NCBI GenBank assembly: GCA_030765065.1
Contig: CM060977.1
Coordinates: 100,395,795-100,459,794, forward strand
Reading direction: 5' to 3'
Length of the DNA stretch: 64,000 nucleotides
Origin: Deroplatys truncata
Taxonomy: Eukaryota > Arthropoda > Insecta > Mantodea > Mantidae
Part shown: piece by piece, positions 46,986-59,520 of the stretch
How the letters are laid out: each line of letters starts with the position of its first letter
How positions within the stretch are numbered: the first letter of the stretch is position 1
Notes under the pieces: model-generated
Databases searched by the model: none
Told to the model about the DNA's origin: nothing
What the model saw: only the letters and a program-made list of their open reading frames with translations
Program-made: the position numbers and the translations under genes

Positions 46986-48059
46986 AAATTAATAAAGAAC
47001 GGAAGAAAATCAAATACTTTCAAGTATAGGTAGTCAATTACAGTTTTGCACGCAAGTTTAATGCGCTGCTTTGCAGATATACAAATTAACATTAAGAGTT
47101 AATTTTTGAAAAACTTGAACTGTTTCTTTTTTGTTTTCGTTCCATGCGGGCCTTTAACAATAAAATGCAGGTATTTGTAACGATTTTGTATTACAAATAT
47201 ATTTATGAACTACAATAATATTGTACTGTTTTTCTTTTGTTATACAAAAAGCAACATACATGCAACTCAAGTCAAATCTAATCCCGTCGGCTTCCCGCGT
47301 GCCAACACACCGGTTATTTCACGTGGGCCCTCCTCATCCTTTATCACAGATACAATTGGATTGAAGGATTAAGATACTACTGCTTTAGCACCAAAGCGCA
47401 ATACCACATGCAGCCTCAATAATAGTTAATTAAAAAGACATTCGCTGCTTGAAGAATCAGTATGAATAAATAACATGCTGTTAATCTTTTCCATGTTCCA
47501 TTTTCATTTTCCATTGTGGATGTTTCGCCTTGTTTTGATTACTAGTGAGCAAAAAACAAACTCTATCAATGTAGAAGTTTCGGAAATGAAAACAATTAAA
47601 ACCGGTAAAAAACGTGCATTTTCCGCTCACATTTAAAGTGAGGGTGTACTATTGCAACCATCATATAAATTTTAATCACTTTATCGCGAAAACGACTTCG
47701 CTTCCAGGATGTTTTGAGTCGAAAACGTACTGCTCAAATTACACCTCATTAGGGAAGTAATTTATACCTCGGAATGCACCGCATCCTAAATTACTAACTA
47801 CGAGACATTTCCGTATCTAGCTCATGTATCCATGGAAATCGCTTTCCTTAATGCATTTATTTTAAGCTAATAATCTATAGCGCATTAACCATTACCAATC
47901 TGAATATTAGAGTACCAATAAAAACCCGATTACAATGCATTGTGTGTTTGCTGAAGCATTAAAGGTATTTCATGGTGTAAAAGTGCTTCAAAGTAATCAG
48001 TTTTGTTAACATGCACAGTGAATCCAGAAACTATTCGTGTGGAGTTTAAAACATTAATG
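46986..48059. other. unassigned stretch
   Basis: About 1.1 kb AT-rich DNA with no recognised gene, RNA or element ends. Confidence 0.4.
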
Positions 48060-48915
48060 TGTTACTTTACAGGACTTTTTCCTCCCTCTATTACTTATTA
48101 GTGTGTATACAAATTATTCCTACGAATGCATATTTTCTTATTTTCTTCATTTTAATGGATAGAACCTTTGTGTAAATAGTTAATTACACATTCCGTTATA
48201 GATACAAAGAGAATAATCGAATGTTTAAAAACTGGAGGCTATATGCTGCACTACAATGCTACACCTTTCCATGACATCGCGAGAAACAACTGAAAGTCGA
48301 CCGGACTTAAGACTGGCAGTATTGAACAATTCCAATCATTAATAACGGATATCTCGGAAATGGGTTATGCCACAGAAATGTTAATTTAAATAAATTGTGA
48401 ATTTTAAATTAATGTACGTTTTTTGTGTAGTACATTTCTGTCTATCGCTTAACGCTTACGAATATCACAAGATTATACATAATTCCCTAGAGGACTTCAC
48501 AGGCTATTCCCAGAAAATTCAAGATGAACATTTTATTTGTTGTATACATATACTTAATATATGAGGTACACCAGCCAAATTGTTAGAGCCATAGTTTTAG
48601 AAAATCAGAAATTTTAAAAACTGTTTCAAATAAAAGGTAGTTTGGTGTAGAGATATTTTAATGAAAAGCTTCGTGTCTTATCTTTGGAAGGTACTGAACC
48701 TAAATACCAAGTTTGGTGTTTATTCAAATTTTCGTTTTAGAGTTATGCTGTTCACAGACAAACACACACAGAGAAATTTTTCTAAAAATGTTCTTTTGGA
48801 TTCAGGGTCTCAAAACGTGTGCTTTTGGTGAAATATCGGATTCGAATCTTTGGGTGGATGCAGTACAATCACTACCTACTATAAACGTGGTAGAGAAAGA
48901 AAACATTATTTTGTA
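48060..48915 (+). repeat. family R repeat, nearly complete
   Basis: From GTGTTACTTTACAGGACTTT to CGTGGTAGAGAAAGAAAACA, with GGTACTGAACCTAAATACCA and CTGTTCACAGACAAACACAC. Confidence 0.78.
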
Positions 48916-48937
48916 TGAATTTAGGACATGAATTTCT

Positions 48938-50160
48938 ACTTCTCTACCTGGTACATAGAAGGTAGAGGAAGTATGGTATTCCACCCAAAAATTCTATGCC
49001 AGGATTTCACCGAAACTTTGAGGCGCCCCGAATCCAAAAGAAGCACTTTTAGAAAAAGATCCATATGTGTATATCCGTACGTTTGTATGTATATGCAATA
49101 GCACACTTAGCATTAAGTTCGTATCTTTCACGGATGCAACACGAGGATTTCCAATAAAATCTCCCTAAGGCAAACTACCATTTCTATAGCAAATGTTTCG
49201 CTAGTTTTTGCTTTCTCAAAGTGTTTCTAATGATTTCGATTAAATCTGGGTTAAGTTATTCCCATACCAATATATATACATATATATGTTACATTTTCTG
49301 TATCTTAATTATATGTTTGTATTTAGCATATATCATGTATATCGTAAAAATCCTTTGAATTCCCCTTCATTTGGAAGGACTTCTGTATAATCTTGTATAA
49401 CTGGTAAACGTTAAGATATATATAAAAAACAAAATAACCGCACTACACAAAAGATCCAGACATCTTTCAAAAACACATTTTATTTCAAATACTTTTTGTT
49501 TGTTTTGCATTAACCATTCCCAACATATTCTTTACTATTATTATTTCAATTGTCAAATGCTTTGCAATTTTTAATTTTTACTTTCTCCACTGCTTACCTA
49601 TAATAAGTACAGGAAGTATTGAATTCCACACAAAAATTCTATATCAAGTGTTCACTAGAAATACACGTTTTGAGTCGCCCTGAATCCAAAAACCATTTTT
49701 TTGAAAACGTACATTGTATTTGTGTGTGTTTCTGTGAACAGCATAATTCAATAAACAAAATATTAAAGCTAAGCTACCCTTAAATGGACAACTTTTTCGA
49801 CACTTGTATCTTCTCTCAAAATTAGTTGCAACGATTTTGATAAAAGTATTATACATATATTTGAGATCTTTACATATCAAATAAAATATATGTCTTGAAT
49901 TTTCTGGGAGTAACCTGCAAAGTTCTCTTTTATTATGAGTGGTTTTGTATAATTTGTAAACTATATGAGGTAGAGAAAATGTTAGTAAACAAAAAATGTG
50001 GACCCCTTTAAAGCACACAACTTATGACAAATAAAAAACTTGTGGCATTAACCATTTTCGAGATATTGCTTGTTATTGGAAGTCTTTATTCGTTTTCTTT
50101 CGTGGTCATGCATAAAGCATGGAATTTCAAAAGCAATAACTACCGTATCGCACAACGAAA
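48938..50160 (-). repeat. family R repeats, two inverted partial copies in tandem
   Basis: Copy one starts ACTTCTCTACCTGGTACATA (48938) and runs to about 49585. Copy two starts TTTTTACTTTCTCCACTGCT (49586) and fades near 50160. With the plus-strand copy at 48060 this gives a head-to-head arrangement. Confidence 0.72.
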
Positions 50161-50940
50161 TGTGCAAACGTGAATTTAAAGCTTATATGGATTAAGAAGA
50201 ATTATGAATTATAATAAGGTTTTGTAATAATGGTTTGTAGGAGAGTGAGTAGAGAAGATGAGGTACATGCAGCATATCAGTTTTGTTTAGACAGTATTGA
50301 ATATTGGCCTTAGATTTAGTTAGTGTATTTTAGTCGCCATGTGGTATGTTTTGTTCTCTCAAGTTGTCACTTTTTATGAATGTTAGACTGTCGTCTTTAA
50401 TACAAATAAATTTTCATGTTACATTTGTAGCATGCAGCATATGTAGTGAGGAATGCTATTTATGAGTAAATAGCATGCAACTTCTCGTTTATCAGTGTTT
50501 GTTACTCAATCGAAAATGGCAGGCACACAGAAAGTTTATACTGAGTTTTTGGGCTCTCAGAAGTAATTTTATGCACATGCAGGCTTTCTCCATAGTTGTT
50601 AAACTCATTCGCATCATAAATGTATAGTGTAAACTTCATATCCGAGTTCGATTCGCAAGTTCGAGAGCGAATTCAAGACTGTTTATGGGTAATTTTCTTC
50701 TTCCGGTCCATTTCCTTTTCCACTGGCTTGCCGTCTAGGTTTCCGAAGTAATTGGCAATTTCTAGTATCTTTCCCTGTGCTTCTTCATTTTCTAAGTCTA
50801 CTTGGAAGTCGAATACAAGCGAAAAGAAATTGACAATTTTTCCATTAAGTATAGATTACGTTGTTTACGAGCATATTATTGTATTGTGGACTTTTAATTT
50901 AACACAAATAAATTTTATTATAAACAGTACCTTTATTATC
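50161..50940. other. no feature seen
   Basis: AT-rich DNA before a SINE; nothing recognised. Confidence 0.4.
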
Positions 50941-51440
50941 ACCGAGCGGGATGGCTCAGGCGATTACGTCTGTGGCCCGCATTCGGGAGGTCCCGGATCG
51001 AACCCCGGTGACCCCCCACTCTGTCCCATGTGTTTTTCGTGGTTTCCTCTGGTCGGCAGGAGAATTCTGGGTGGTTCATCATCCACCACGACTCCCCTTC
51101 CTCTCATTTCCTGTACAAGTTATCTTCCTTGTCATGTATTTCAGGGTTGTATGAGCAGGCGACGGTGTTCGGTGAATTGCGGCTGGGCGGTGACTTGCGC
51201 TCTGTAAAGGTTTCTTCCCTGGCATCGCTGCGGTACCACTCAGTTAGGTCTCTCCTCGGTGGAGGTTGGTGGTCTGTAGGCTGGGACCGGGCGGCGTTGG
51301 ATGCGTTCTATCTGGAAACGTTAGGGACTCCGTCCATACTTGTGCCCGCCGGCATCCGGATCTGATGGCCTTTCGGGTCTCTCCCCACATCCTTCCCTCC
51401 CAGGGGGCACGTTGGAAGCATAAAGGGCCGGTAAAAGTAA
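50941..51440 (+). mobile_element. tRNA-derived SINE, family 2 (copy 2)
   Basis: The head ACCGAGCGGGATGGCTCAGG and B box GGATCGAACCCCGG match the head at 1752. The body has TTTTTCGTGGTTTCC and a G/C-rich 3' half ending near AAAGGGCCGGTAAAAG. Open frames across it are incidental. Confidence 0.85.
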
Positions 51441-51619
51441 CCGAAATTCTTCAAAGAGTGCATTTTGTACTTAGAAATCATTATTAAAACTAAATCATAT
51501 AGTTTTAAAACATTTATTTAGTGTATATTATGAAGATTAAAAATAATGTTACACAACATTTTAAATGCGCACAAGGCGAAATGGCCCTTTAATATTTTAA
51601 AGATACTTTTGTCACTTTC

Positions 51620-52625
51620 TCTTTGTTACGTCCTCTACAAATACATACGTAGCAAAAGTATTGCATTCCACCCAAAATTCGAAACTGATTTTTCACTGGA
51701 AAGACATGTTAAGTCCGACGTGGGAGAAAATCTCGGACAAATACCAAAACTGGTATTTAAATCGAGTACCTTCCAAAGATTGTAAAAGAAATCCGCTTAT
51801 CTAAAACTTTCCTTTACATGCAGTATTTTTCCAAAGATTTAACTGAAGCCAATAACAACAGATATCTTGGAAATAGCTAATGCCACGGATAAAGTTACTT
51901 GAGATAAACCGTGTTTTTTAAAGAGATCCATAATTTTTGCATAGTAAATCATTGTCTATCTCTTATGATTTACCAGATAAACAGAATTATACAAAATACC
52001 TTCCTAATGAAGCTGATTTCAAAGGCCATTCTTATAAGGTGCAAGTTTTTTAATCTTTTCTAAACAAGTGATACTAAGACAAGGAATTTGGCGTAGACAA
52101 TAAAAATGGGTGTCTTAACAAGTTTACCTTCTGTGTAATTATATCATAAAATTTAATCTTACTAAACCACCACCCTTGATCTCCATGAAACTGTTGTTCT
52201 ACCCAAATGAATTCTCGAGACAATTACAACAGAATAAGCTACAAGAGTCATCCGCCACTACGTAGACTCAGAAAGCGAAAAGAGACAGACGGCAAGAGCA
52301 GCAATTGATCGTCAAAGGTAAAGATCTACAAAATTCACGCTTGTTCATCCACGGAAACAGTACTACACGACAACAAAGAAAAGCAGCACAATTGTATTCA
52401 CCGAAGGCCTTTGCATAAAGGTACTTCTCAACGCGGGGCAACCACACAATCGCTAGAGCCATTTTTTAGAAAATCAAAAGTTTCGAAAATGTTCCATGTA
52501 AATGGTAATTTAGGGTGCGGGATTTTCTGGAAAACCATCTGTCGTATCTTTGGAAGATAGTAAACTTAAATACCAAGTTTGATATTTATCTGACTTTTCG
52601 TTTTTGAGTTATGCACACTCGTGAA
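51620..52625. repeat. family R fragments, mixed orientation, around a unique segment
   Basis: An inverted terminal fragment lies at 51620-51780, a plus-strand fragment at about 51830-52060 (GATATCTTGGAAATAGCTAA) and another at 52445-52625 (TCGAAAATGTTCCATGTAAA to GTTTTTGAGTTATGC). Positions 52061-52444 are not recognised. Confidence 0.6.
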
Positions 52626-52639
52626 CCTTTTCCTAATTT

Positions 52640-53160
52640 TATATTTTCTCTGCTGCGTATAGTAAGTAGGGGAAGTATTGCATTCCCATGGGCTGGTCTC
52701 GTGGTATTCTAAGAGCTACCGAGAATTCACCGGACATGCATGTTTTGAGGTGACCGGAATCCAAATAAAACATTTTTGGAAACATGTCCTTGTGTGTGAA
52801 TAAATATTTGAGTTTAGTATCTTCGGATGACTCGAAGAATTTTAAGAAAATCTGCCACTCCAGACTATTCTTTACATAGAATATTTTTCGAAAATTTTGA
52901 TTTTCTCAAAAATGATTAACTATTCTGATTAAAATATCATGTAACGATTCTGACCAAAATATCATATTTTTAAGATATTTTCATGGCTAATGAAATGTAT
53001 ATATTGAATTTTCTGGGAATATCCCCAAAAGTCCTCTTCAATCTGAATAAATTTTGCATAAGATATAGACAAAATTTTACTACACGAAAAATGTAGATTT
53101 CGTTAAAACACACAATTTATGTCACATACATTCTTTTTGAGTGACACATTTACGAGATAT
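52640..53160 (-). repeat. family R repeat, inverted, partial
   Basis: TATTTTCTCTGCTGCGTATA through TCTTCGGATGACTCGAAG to GATATTCCTTGTTATC. Confidence 0.72.
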
Positions 53161-53177
53161 TCCTTGTTATCTTTTTT

Positions 53178-54075
53178 TTTTACTTTCTCTACTACGTATA
53201 GTAAGTAGGGGAAGTATTGCATTCCACCCAAAAATTCGATACCGAGATTTCACCGGAAATACATGTTTTGAGACCTCCTGAATCCAAAAAAAGCATTTTT
53301 GGAAACATGTCCGTGTGTGTGTCTGTGTGTGTGTGTGTCTGTGTGTGTGTCTGTGTGTGTGTGTCTGTGTGTCTGTGAACAGCATAACTCAAAAACGAAC
53401 AGTCGGATAAGCACCAAACTTGGTATTTAGGTTCAGTATCTTCCAGAGATGCGACACGAAGGTTTCCAAGAAAATCCCCCCACCCCACACTACCCTTTAC
53501 ATGGAAGATTTTTCGAAAATTTTAATTTTCTCAAAAATGGCTCTAACGATTTTGATGAAAATATCATATGTTTAAGATAATGTTATGAGAAATGAAATGT
53601 ATATCTCGAATTTTCTGGGAATGTCTCCAAAAGTATTCTTCATTGTGAACGACTTTTGCATAACTGGTAAACCATAAGAGATAGACAAAATGTTACTACA
53701 CAAAAAATGTAGATCGCGTTAAAATACACAACTTATGTCATATGTATTTCTTTTGTTGAGTGAACCGTTTTCGAGATATTGCTTGTTATTTCCTTAAATT
53801 TTCCAATACTTATACTTTTTCTCAAATTCGTTATTCATTTTTTTTATGTCCTGGACATGCAAAGAGAATGGAATACTCCACATAGCAACCAGCGTTAAAA
53901 TATTTGACTATCGCTTAAAAGCTACTATATTCCCCTTGCATCTACAAGAAAATTAGCAATAAGATTGACATCTCGATATCTCGATTAACATGAAGCATAT
54001 GGAGAATAAGCGTTTGTAAAATTAGATTGTAGAAGAGTAGAGAAAGTCATGTGAGTGTAACACATCAGATTTTTT
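53178..54075 (-). repeat. family R repeat, complete copy (reference copy)
   Basis: The best full copy. It starts TTTTTACTTTCTCTACTACG, with a (GTGTGTCT)n block at 53313-53376, GTGAACAGCATAACTCAAAA, a middle part with GTAGATCGCGTTAAAATACA, and the end GTAGAGAAAGTCATGTGAGT then GTAACACATC. Terminal inverted match is about 12 bp (ACTTTCTCTACT). No coding frame. Confidence 0.82.
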
Positions 54076-54084
54076 TTTTATTTT

Positions 54085-54478
54085 TACAATACTTATATTA
54101 GTTTTACTCAAATACGATTTCATTATTTGCTTTTTTATGTCCTGGCCATACAAAGAGAATAAAATACTCCACATAGCAACCAGTTCTTAAGCATTTGGCT
54201 ATCGCTTAAGGCCTACCATATTCTCCTTGCAGCTACAAGAAAATTAGCAATAAGATAAACATGCAAATGTTTATCTCGATTAACATGAAGTAAATGGAGA
54301 ATAAGCGTTTGTAACAATAGTTTTTATAAGAGTAGAGAAAGTCATGTGTGTACCATATAGATATGTTTTTTTATTCAAGAAGTCTCAAAATCTATATTTT
54401 GTGATGAAATTTGTACATAATTTTTTTTGGTGGAATGCAGTACTAATTATGTATTTACCGTGGTGGAGAAAGTAAAGA
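54085..54478. repeat. family R fragments (inverted end, then plus-strand 3' end)
   Basis: 54085-54360 repeats the last ~270 bp of the preceding copy in the same orientation, a tandem partial duplication. 54365-54478 is a plus-strand 3' end closing in GTGGTGGAGAAAGTAAAGAT. Confidence 0.7.
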
Positions 54479-55199
54479 TTTTTCAGCAAATGCTAACCTA
54501 GCACGTTGTAGCTGTATAATTCTACTCAACATCCCCTGGGTGGTTTGCGTTCAATAAATAGCCGAGGCAGACTTACGAGGTTCCAAAGCCATCAAGTAAA
54601 CCAATATATTCAAGCGGTAGCTATGTTTGTTTCCTCGACCAAAGGCACACAAACTAGGTCAGAGGGTGAGTAAATGCAGGGTTAAATTCCATCAATGCAA
54701 TATACCGGACACATTCCACAAGTCTGAGCTAGCCTCAAAAGGCATCTTTGATGGTCATGCCACAATAATCTTCCAAGGGACCGTAATGTCGTCATGTTCA
54801 GAATACTACTGACCTATACATCAAAGCTTTGGATTGTATCTGTCAAGATCAATGGGGGCGTAAGATGAAAGTAACCCTTCTCTTATGACTGAGAACTGGC
54901 CCCTTCCTTAAAATTCTGAGGTAGACAAGGGCTATACTAAATAGCCTAAAACCGCAAAAACGAGTTAAAGAAATAATATCAAATTAAATTAGTATCTTCA
55001 TGACCTTTCCACATGCTGGAAATGCGTTTAGGTAACTGGGCTTAAAGGATTGCTAATAAAATGTAAAACTAAAATAAATTCTGTTTCTCTAATAATCCAG
55101 CAAAGACTAAATGATAATATTATTTTAAGAGCGTAGTAAAAATAAGGCAAATAGAAGATTAATAAAAAAAAACGGTGAAGTCAGGATAACCATATGTGA
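54479..55199. other. unassigned stretch
   Basis: No recognised gene or repeat; it separates two family R blocks. Confidence 0.4.
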
Positions 55200-57012
55200 A
55201 AAAAGTCTGATGTGTTACATTCACATGACTTTCTCTACTCTTGTAAAACTATTTTTACAAACTCTTATTCTCCATCTATTTCATATTAATCGAGATAAAC
55301 ATTTGCAGAAACGATCTTTTGACATGTAAAGAGAATTGCATTTTAAACATAGTGACTAGGACTAAAAATATTTGAGTATGGCTCAAGGCCTACTAAGTTC
55401 TCCTTGTTTTGTATTTGCAAGGGCAATACAGAAATACAGTAGCCTTTAAGCATCGACAAATATCTTAATAGTGGTTGCTAGGTGCAGAACCATTCTCTTT
55501 GCCACAGATTAATACTCTTTGCATATCGAAGACAAAAAATGAACATCGAATTCCCATTTGAGAACATTTTTGAAAACTTTAAGGGAATAACAAGCAATAT
55601 CTCGAAAATGGTTCACTCAACCAAAAAAGTGTATATGACATAAATTGTGTATTTTAACGCGATCTACATTTTTTGTGTAATAAAACTTTGTATATCTCTT
55701 ATGGTTTACGAGTTATGCAAAAGTCGTTCACAATGAAGAATACTTTTGGAGACATTCCCAGAAAATTCGAGATATACACTTCATTTGTCATGAAAGTATC
55801 TTAAACATATGATATTTTAATCAAAATCGTTAGAGCCATTTTTGAGAAATTTAAAATTTTCGATAAATGTTCCATGTAAAGGGTAGTTGGTTGGGGGAAT
55901 TTTCTTGAAAACTGTTGTGTCGCATCTCTGGAAGATACTGAACCTAAATACGAAGTTTGGTGTTTATCCGACTGTTCGTTTCTGAGTTATGCTGTTCACA
56001 GAAACACACACACACACACACACGGACATGTTTCCAAAAATGCTTTTTGTTTTATTAAGGGGTTCTCAAAACATGTATTTCCGGTGAAATCTCGGTATCG
56101 TATTTTTGGGTGGAATACAATACTTCCCCTACTTACTATACGTAGTAGAGAAAGTAAAAATCTGATTTGATACACTCACATGACTTTCTTTACCCTATCA
56201 TTTATTAGTGAGTATACAAGCTATTCTTACTAAAGCTTACTTTTCTATCTACTATGTTTTAATCCAAATAAATATTTGCAGAAATAGCTACATTACACAT
56301 TTGGTTATAGATACAAACAGAACAGCAACCGTCAAATGTTTAACAACTGGACGCTAAATGCTGATCTTAAAATTCCATACTGTTTCCATGCAATCGCGAG
56401 AAGCAACTGAATGTTGACAGGACTTTAAATGACCAAATAATGCAGAATGCGAACCATTAATAACAGATAACTCAGAAATGGCTTATGCTAAAAAGCTTAG
56501 TTGAAATGAGTTATGTATTTTAAAGACATTACATTTTTTGTGTAGTGTGTTTTCGTCTATCGCTTAACGTTTACAACATACAAGATTATACAAAATTATT
56601 TCCGAATGAAGAGGTCATCACAGGCTATTTCCATAAAATTTAAGATATGCATTTTATTTGTGATGTAAATATCTCTAATATATGATATTTTAATCAAAGT
56701 CATTAGAGCCATTTTTTAGAAAATAAAAATTTTAGAAAAAGGATCCATGTAAAGGGTACTTGGTGTGTGGGATTTTGTTAAGAATCCTCGTGTCAAACGT
56801 TTGGAAGGCACTGAGCTTAAATACCGATATTGGTGGTTATACAACTTTTCGTTTTTGAATTAATCTATTCTCAGACACACAGACCTAAATGCTTTTTCGT
56901 TTTGGATTCGGGGGCCCTAAGACACGTATTTGTGGTGAAATACTGGTACTGAATTTTTTAATGGAATGTAATATTTTCTCTACCTACTATGTGCGTGGTA
57001 GAGAAAGTAAAA
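55200..57012 (+). repeat. family R repeats, two complete copies in direct tandem
   Basis: Copy one runs 55200-56160 and copy two 56161-57012. The junction reads GTAGTAGAGAAAGTAAAAAT then CTGATTTGATACACTCACAT, the end of one and the start of the next with no spacer. Both contain a CA-rich block before the 3' end. Confidence 0.82.
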
Positions 57013-57013
57013 A

Positions 57014-58488
57014 ACAATTTTTCAATAAACTATTCTCACAAAAGCGTATTCTTCTAAGTCATTAATCGAGATAAACGTTTTTAGAAACGAATTTATTACA
57101 TACTTCCTTGTAGGTACTACGGGAATACACTAGGCTTAAGAGATATTCAAATCTTTTAAGTGTGTGTCGTTATGCGATGTCTTTGAAATTCTCTTTGTAC
57201 ACGAGAAAATAAAAACAAACAACGGCTTCCCATTTGAAAAAAGTATAACTTTTTGTAATTTCAAACCAGTAAAAAGGATTACCCTGGATTTGTGTAGTAA
57301 GGTTTCATGCATTTCTTACGTTTACCAGTTATACAAAATTCACTCAGATTGAGGACTTCACAAGGTGTTCACAAATTATACATTATTTACCATGCAAATG
57401 GTATGAAACTTTAATCAAAATTGTTAGAGCCACTTTTGAGAAAGTAAACAATAACGAACATTATTCCATTTAAGGTGTAGTTTGGGGTAGGGGACTTTCT
57501 TGAAAATCTTCGTGTCGTAAATTTGGAAAATACCATGTTTGGTATTTAACTGACTTTTCCTATCTGAGTTATACCTACTGTTCATAGGCACACGGCAGGT
57601 AGGAAGACAGACAGATACACACACCACATACACACACAGACACAGGGATCTTTTTTTTTTTTTAAATGGCTTTTTGGATTCATAACTAGGGCTGCGACAT
57701 CGGAGTCGTTACGTTTGTTTGGAGGCTAACTGTAGTCGACTGTTTACGACGAGAGGATTACCTGTACAATTGAGTCAAGTGTATCAGCGCACAGTTTTCA
57801 CGTAGACGAAATGCCAATGGAAAGGTGCGACAGTCTACAATGTTGCAAATCTATGTATTGGAGTATGGGCGGATGTTTTCTCTATTATTGACAATATTTA
57901 TTGCAAACCGTGCAATAGCATAATTGCTTCTGCACAAGAAGATCGAATGATGTGTGAAGATATGTCAACACAGAAACATATAAGCGTTGTATTGCAAAAT
58001 GTGAGGATAAACCTCTTCAAACGTTCAAACGCAGATCAAAGGTTTAATGAAGAACTATGTTCGGCATTTTTTTTCTGCCGATATTCCCTTATATAAACTA
58101 CAGGTTACAAAGTTTGAGGTTGTAATTCATTGCAATAAACTGACATAAAATGTTATCCATGTGCACATTGTGACGTAGCGCTTGGCATTAATGATTTAAT
58201 GAGGACATTTCAGTTATATAAGTCAGCTGTATATCTTATAAATAATATTGCAGGATTAAAGTAATGTTCCCGAGACAGGCGTAATTCATCTTGTATAGAC
58301 TGTACCGCACAGGGTTGATTTCAGCCCTTATTGCTACACCCTTACCTTCCTATTCTATACACCTTCCTCCACGAAGCGACTCCGATGTCGCAGATCTACT
58401 CATAACATGCATTTCCGATGTAATTTTGGTATGGAAGTTGTGTGTGAAATGCAGTAGATACTTCCTATACTTAGAGAAGAAAACATGA
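57014..58488 (+). repeat. family R repeat split by a hAT-like element
   Basis: The first part runs 57014-57687 up to TTTTTGGATTCATAACT. The family sequence resumes at 58400 with TCATAACATGCATTTCCGAT and ends near 58488. Removing 57688-58399 and one duplication restores the expected order of the family. Confidence 0.8.
57688..58399 (+). mobile_element. hAT-like DNA transposon, internally deleted, 8 bp duplication
   Basis: The ends AGGGCTGCGACATCGGAGTCG and (inverted) CTGCGACATCGGAGTCGCTTCG share ~17 bp. TCATAACt/TCATAACa flanks form an 8 bp duplication with one change, as for hAT. At about 57860-58100 the plus strand reads VWADVFSIIDNIYCKPCNSI and EDMSTQKHIS, then RSNADQRFNEELCSAFF, a BED/CGGBP1-like finger and following helix of a hAT N-terminus. 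The catalytic domain is missing. Confidence 0.88.
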
Positions 58489-58499
58489 ACGATGGTATC

Positions 58500-59520
58500 T
58501 GAATGCCCAACAGCTAGAAGTAGTAAAGGAGTTTGATTATTTAGAAGTAAGTTTAAGTAAGAATGGTGGGTGCGAAACACATGGTAGGAAGGTAATGACA
58601 AAAAGTAATAGCTGCTATGACAAATTAAGATTAAATGATTAAAAATTGGAAATTCGTTTTAAATGGTTGGAAAAGATGTGCGAAGCATGGTAGAAATATG
58701 TGAGGCTTCGGAATTAGGCAAAACGGTAGATCAAATATACAGATTATTTTTCAAAGAAGTTTTGGAATTAATCAGATCAGCACCAAGGGGAAGTAGCATT
58801 GTCAGAGTTAGGAAGAACAGCGAGTAAAGGAATAATTAGAAAAAATATTGAAATATTGATATAGGTGCCATCAAAAGAGAAGGTCAGTATTTATTAAAAA
58901 TTTGTGTCAATCAACAGAAGATAACTTCAAATAAGAATGTCTGATGGGCAGGGATAGGCATAGGTGATATTTGGCAACTAAAATAAAAAATAACAGATTT
59001 TGGAAAGTAGTGATAAATGGTTAGAAATATAGAGAAGCAAGAAATCTGGGGAAATCCAGAAAATAAAAAGGTCTTACGTTCATATAGAACAATTAGGAGA
59101 GATTGGGAGCGAGAAGGTTATGTTGACTTATGTAGCAGATAGGAAAGGGAAGGTTTAGCATGGTGAGAACAGGGATCTTGTTCCTAAGAGGGTTAAGAAC
59201 GAGTAAATCGGGAAATGTGTCAAGTGGAGAAAAGGAGAACAAGATACATTACTTGGTAGAATTTAATGAGTTAGAGAAGTGAATACAGGATATTTGGGAT
59301 CCAAAATGGGACAAAACGGGCAAAGAAATAATAGCTATAAAGTATTAATAGTTAAGGAAGGAAAATAAATAAAGGATATGAGAGAGTTTTCAAGGAAAGT
59401 CAAGGAAAAATGCTGGAGTAAAGTAAAAAAGCAAGGGAAAGGAGCAGAAAGATCAAAGAAAGGAGGATAATGGGAAACTAGGAATCAGGGAACTGTAAAG
59501 GGAAGGAAAAGAATAAGGGC
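58500..59520 (+). pseudogene. LINE C-terminal fragment, decayed
   Basis: Readable pieces on the plus strand include MVEICEASELGKTVDQIYRL then FFKEVLELIRSAPRGSS, and later VEFNELEK, IQDIWDPKWDKTGKEIIAI and a Lys/Trp tail (KVKEKCWSKVKK). This is the region after the reverse transcriptase in one insect LINE type, ending in a knuckle-plus-W tail like that of the LINE split by the palindrome. Many frame changes and stops. Confidence 0.6.
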
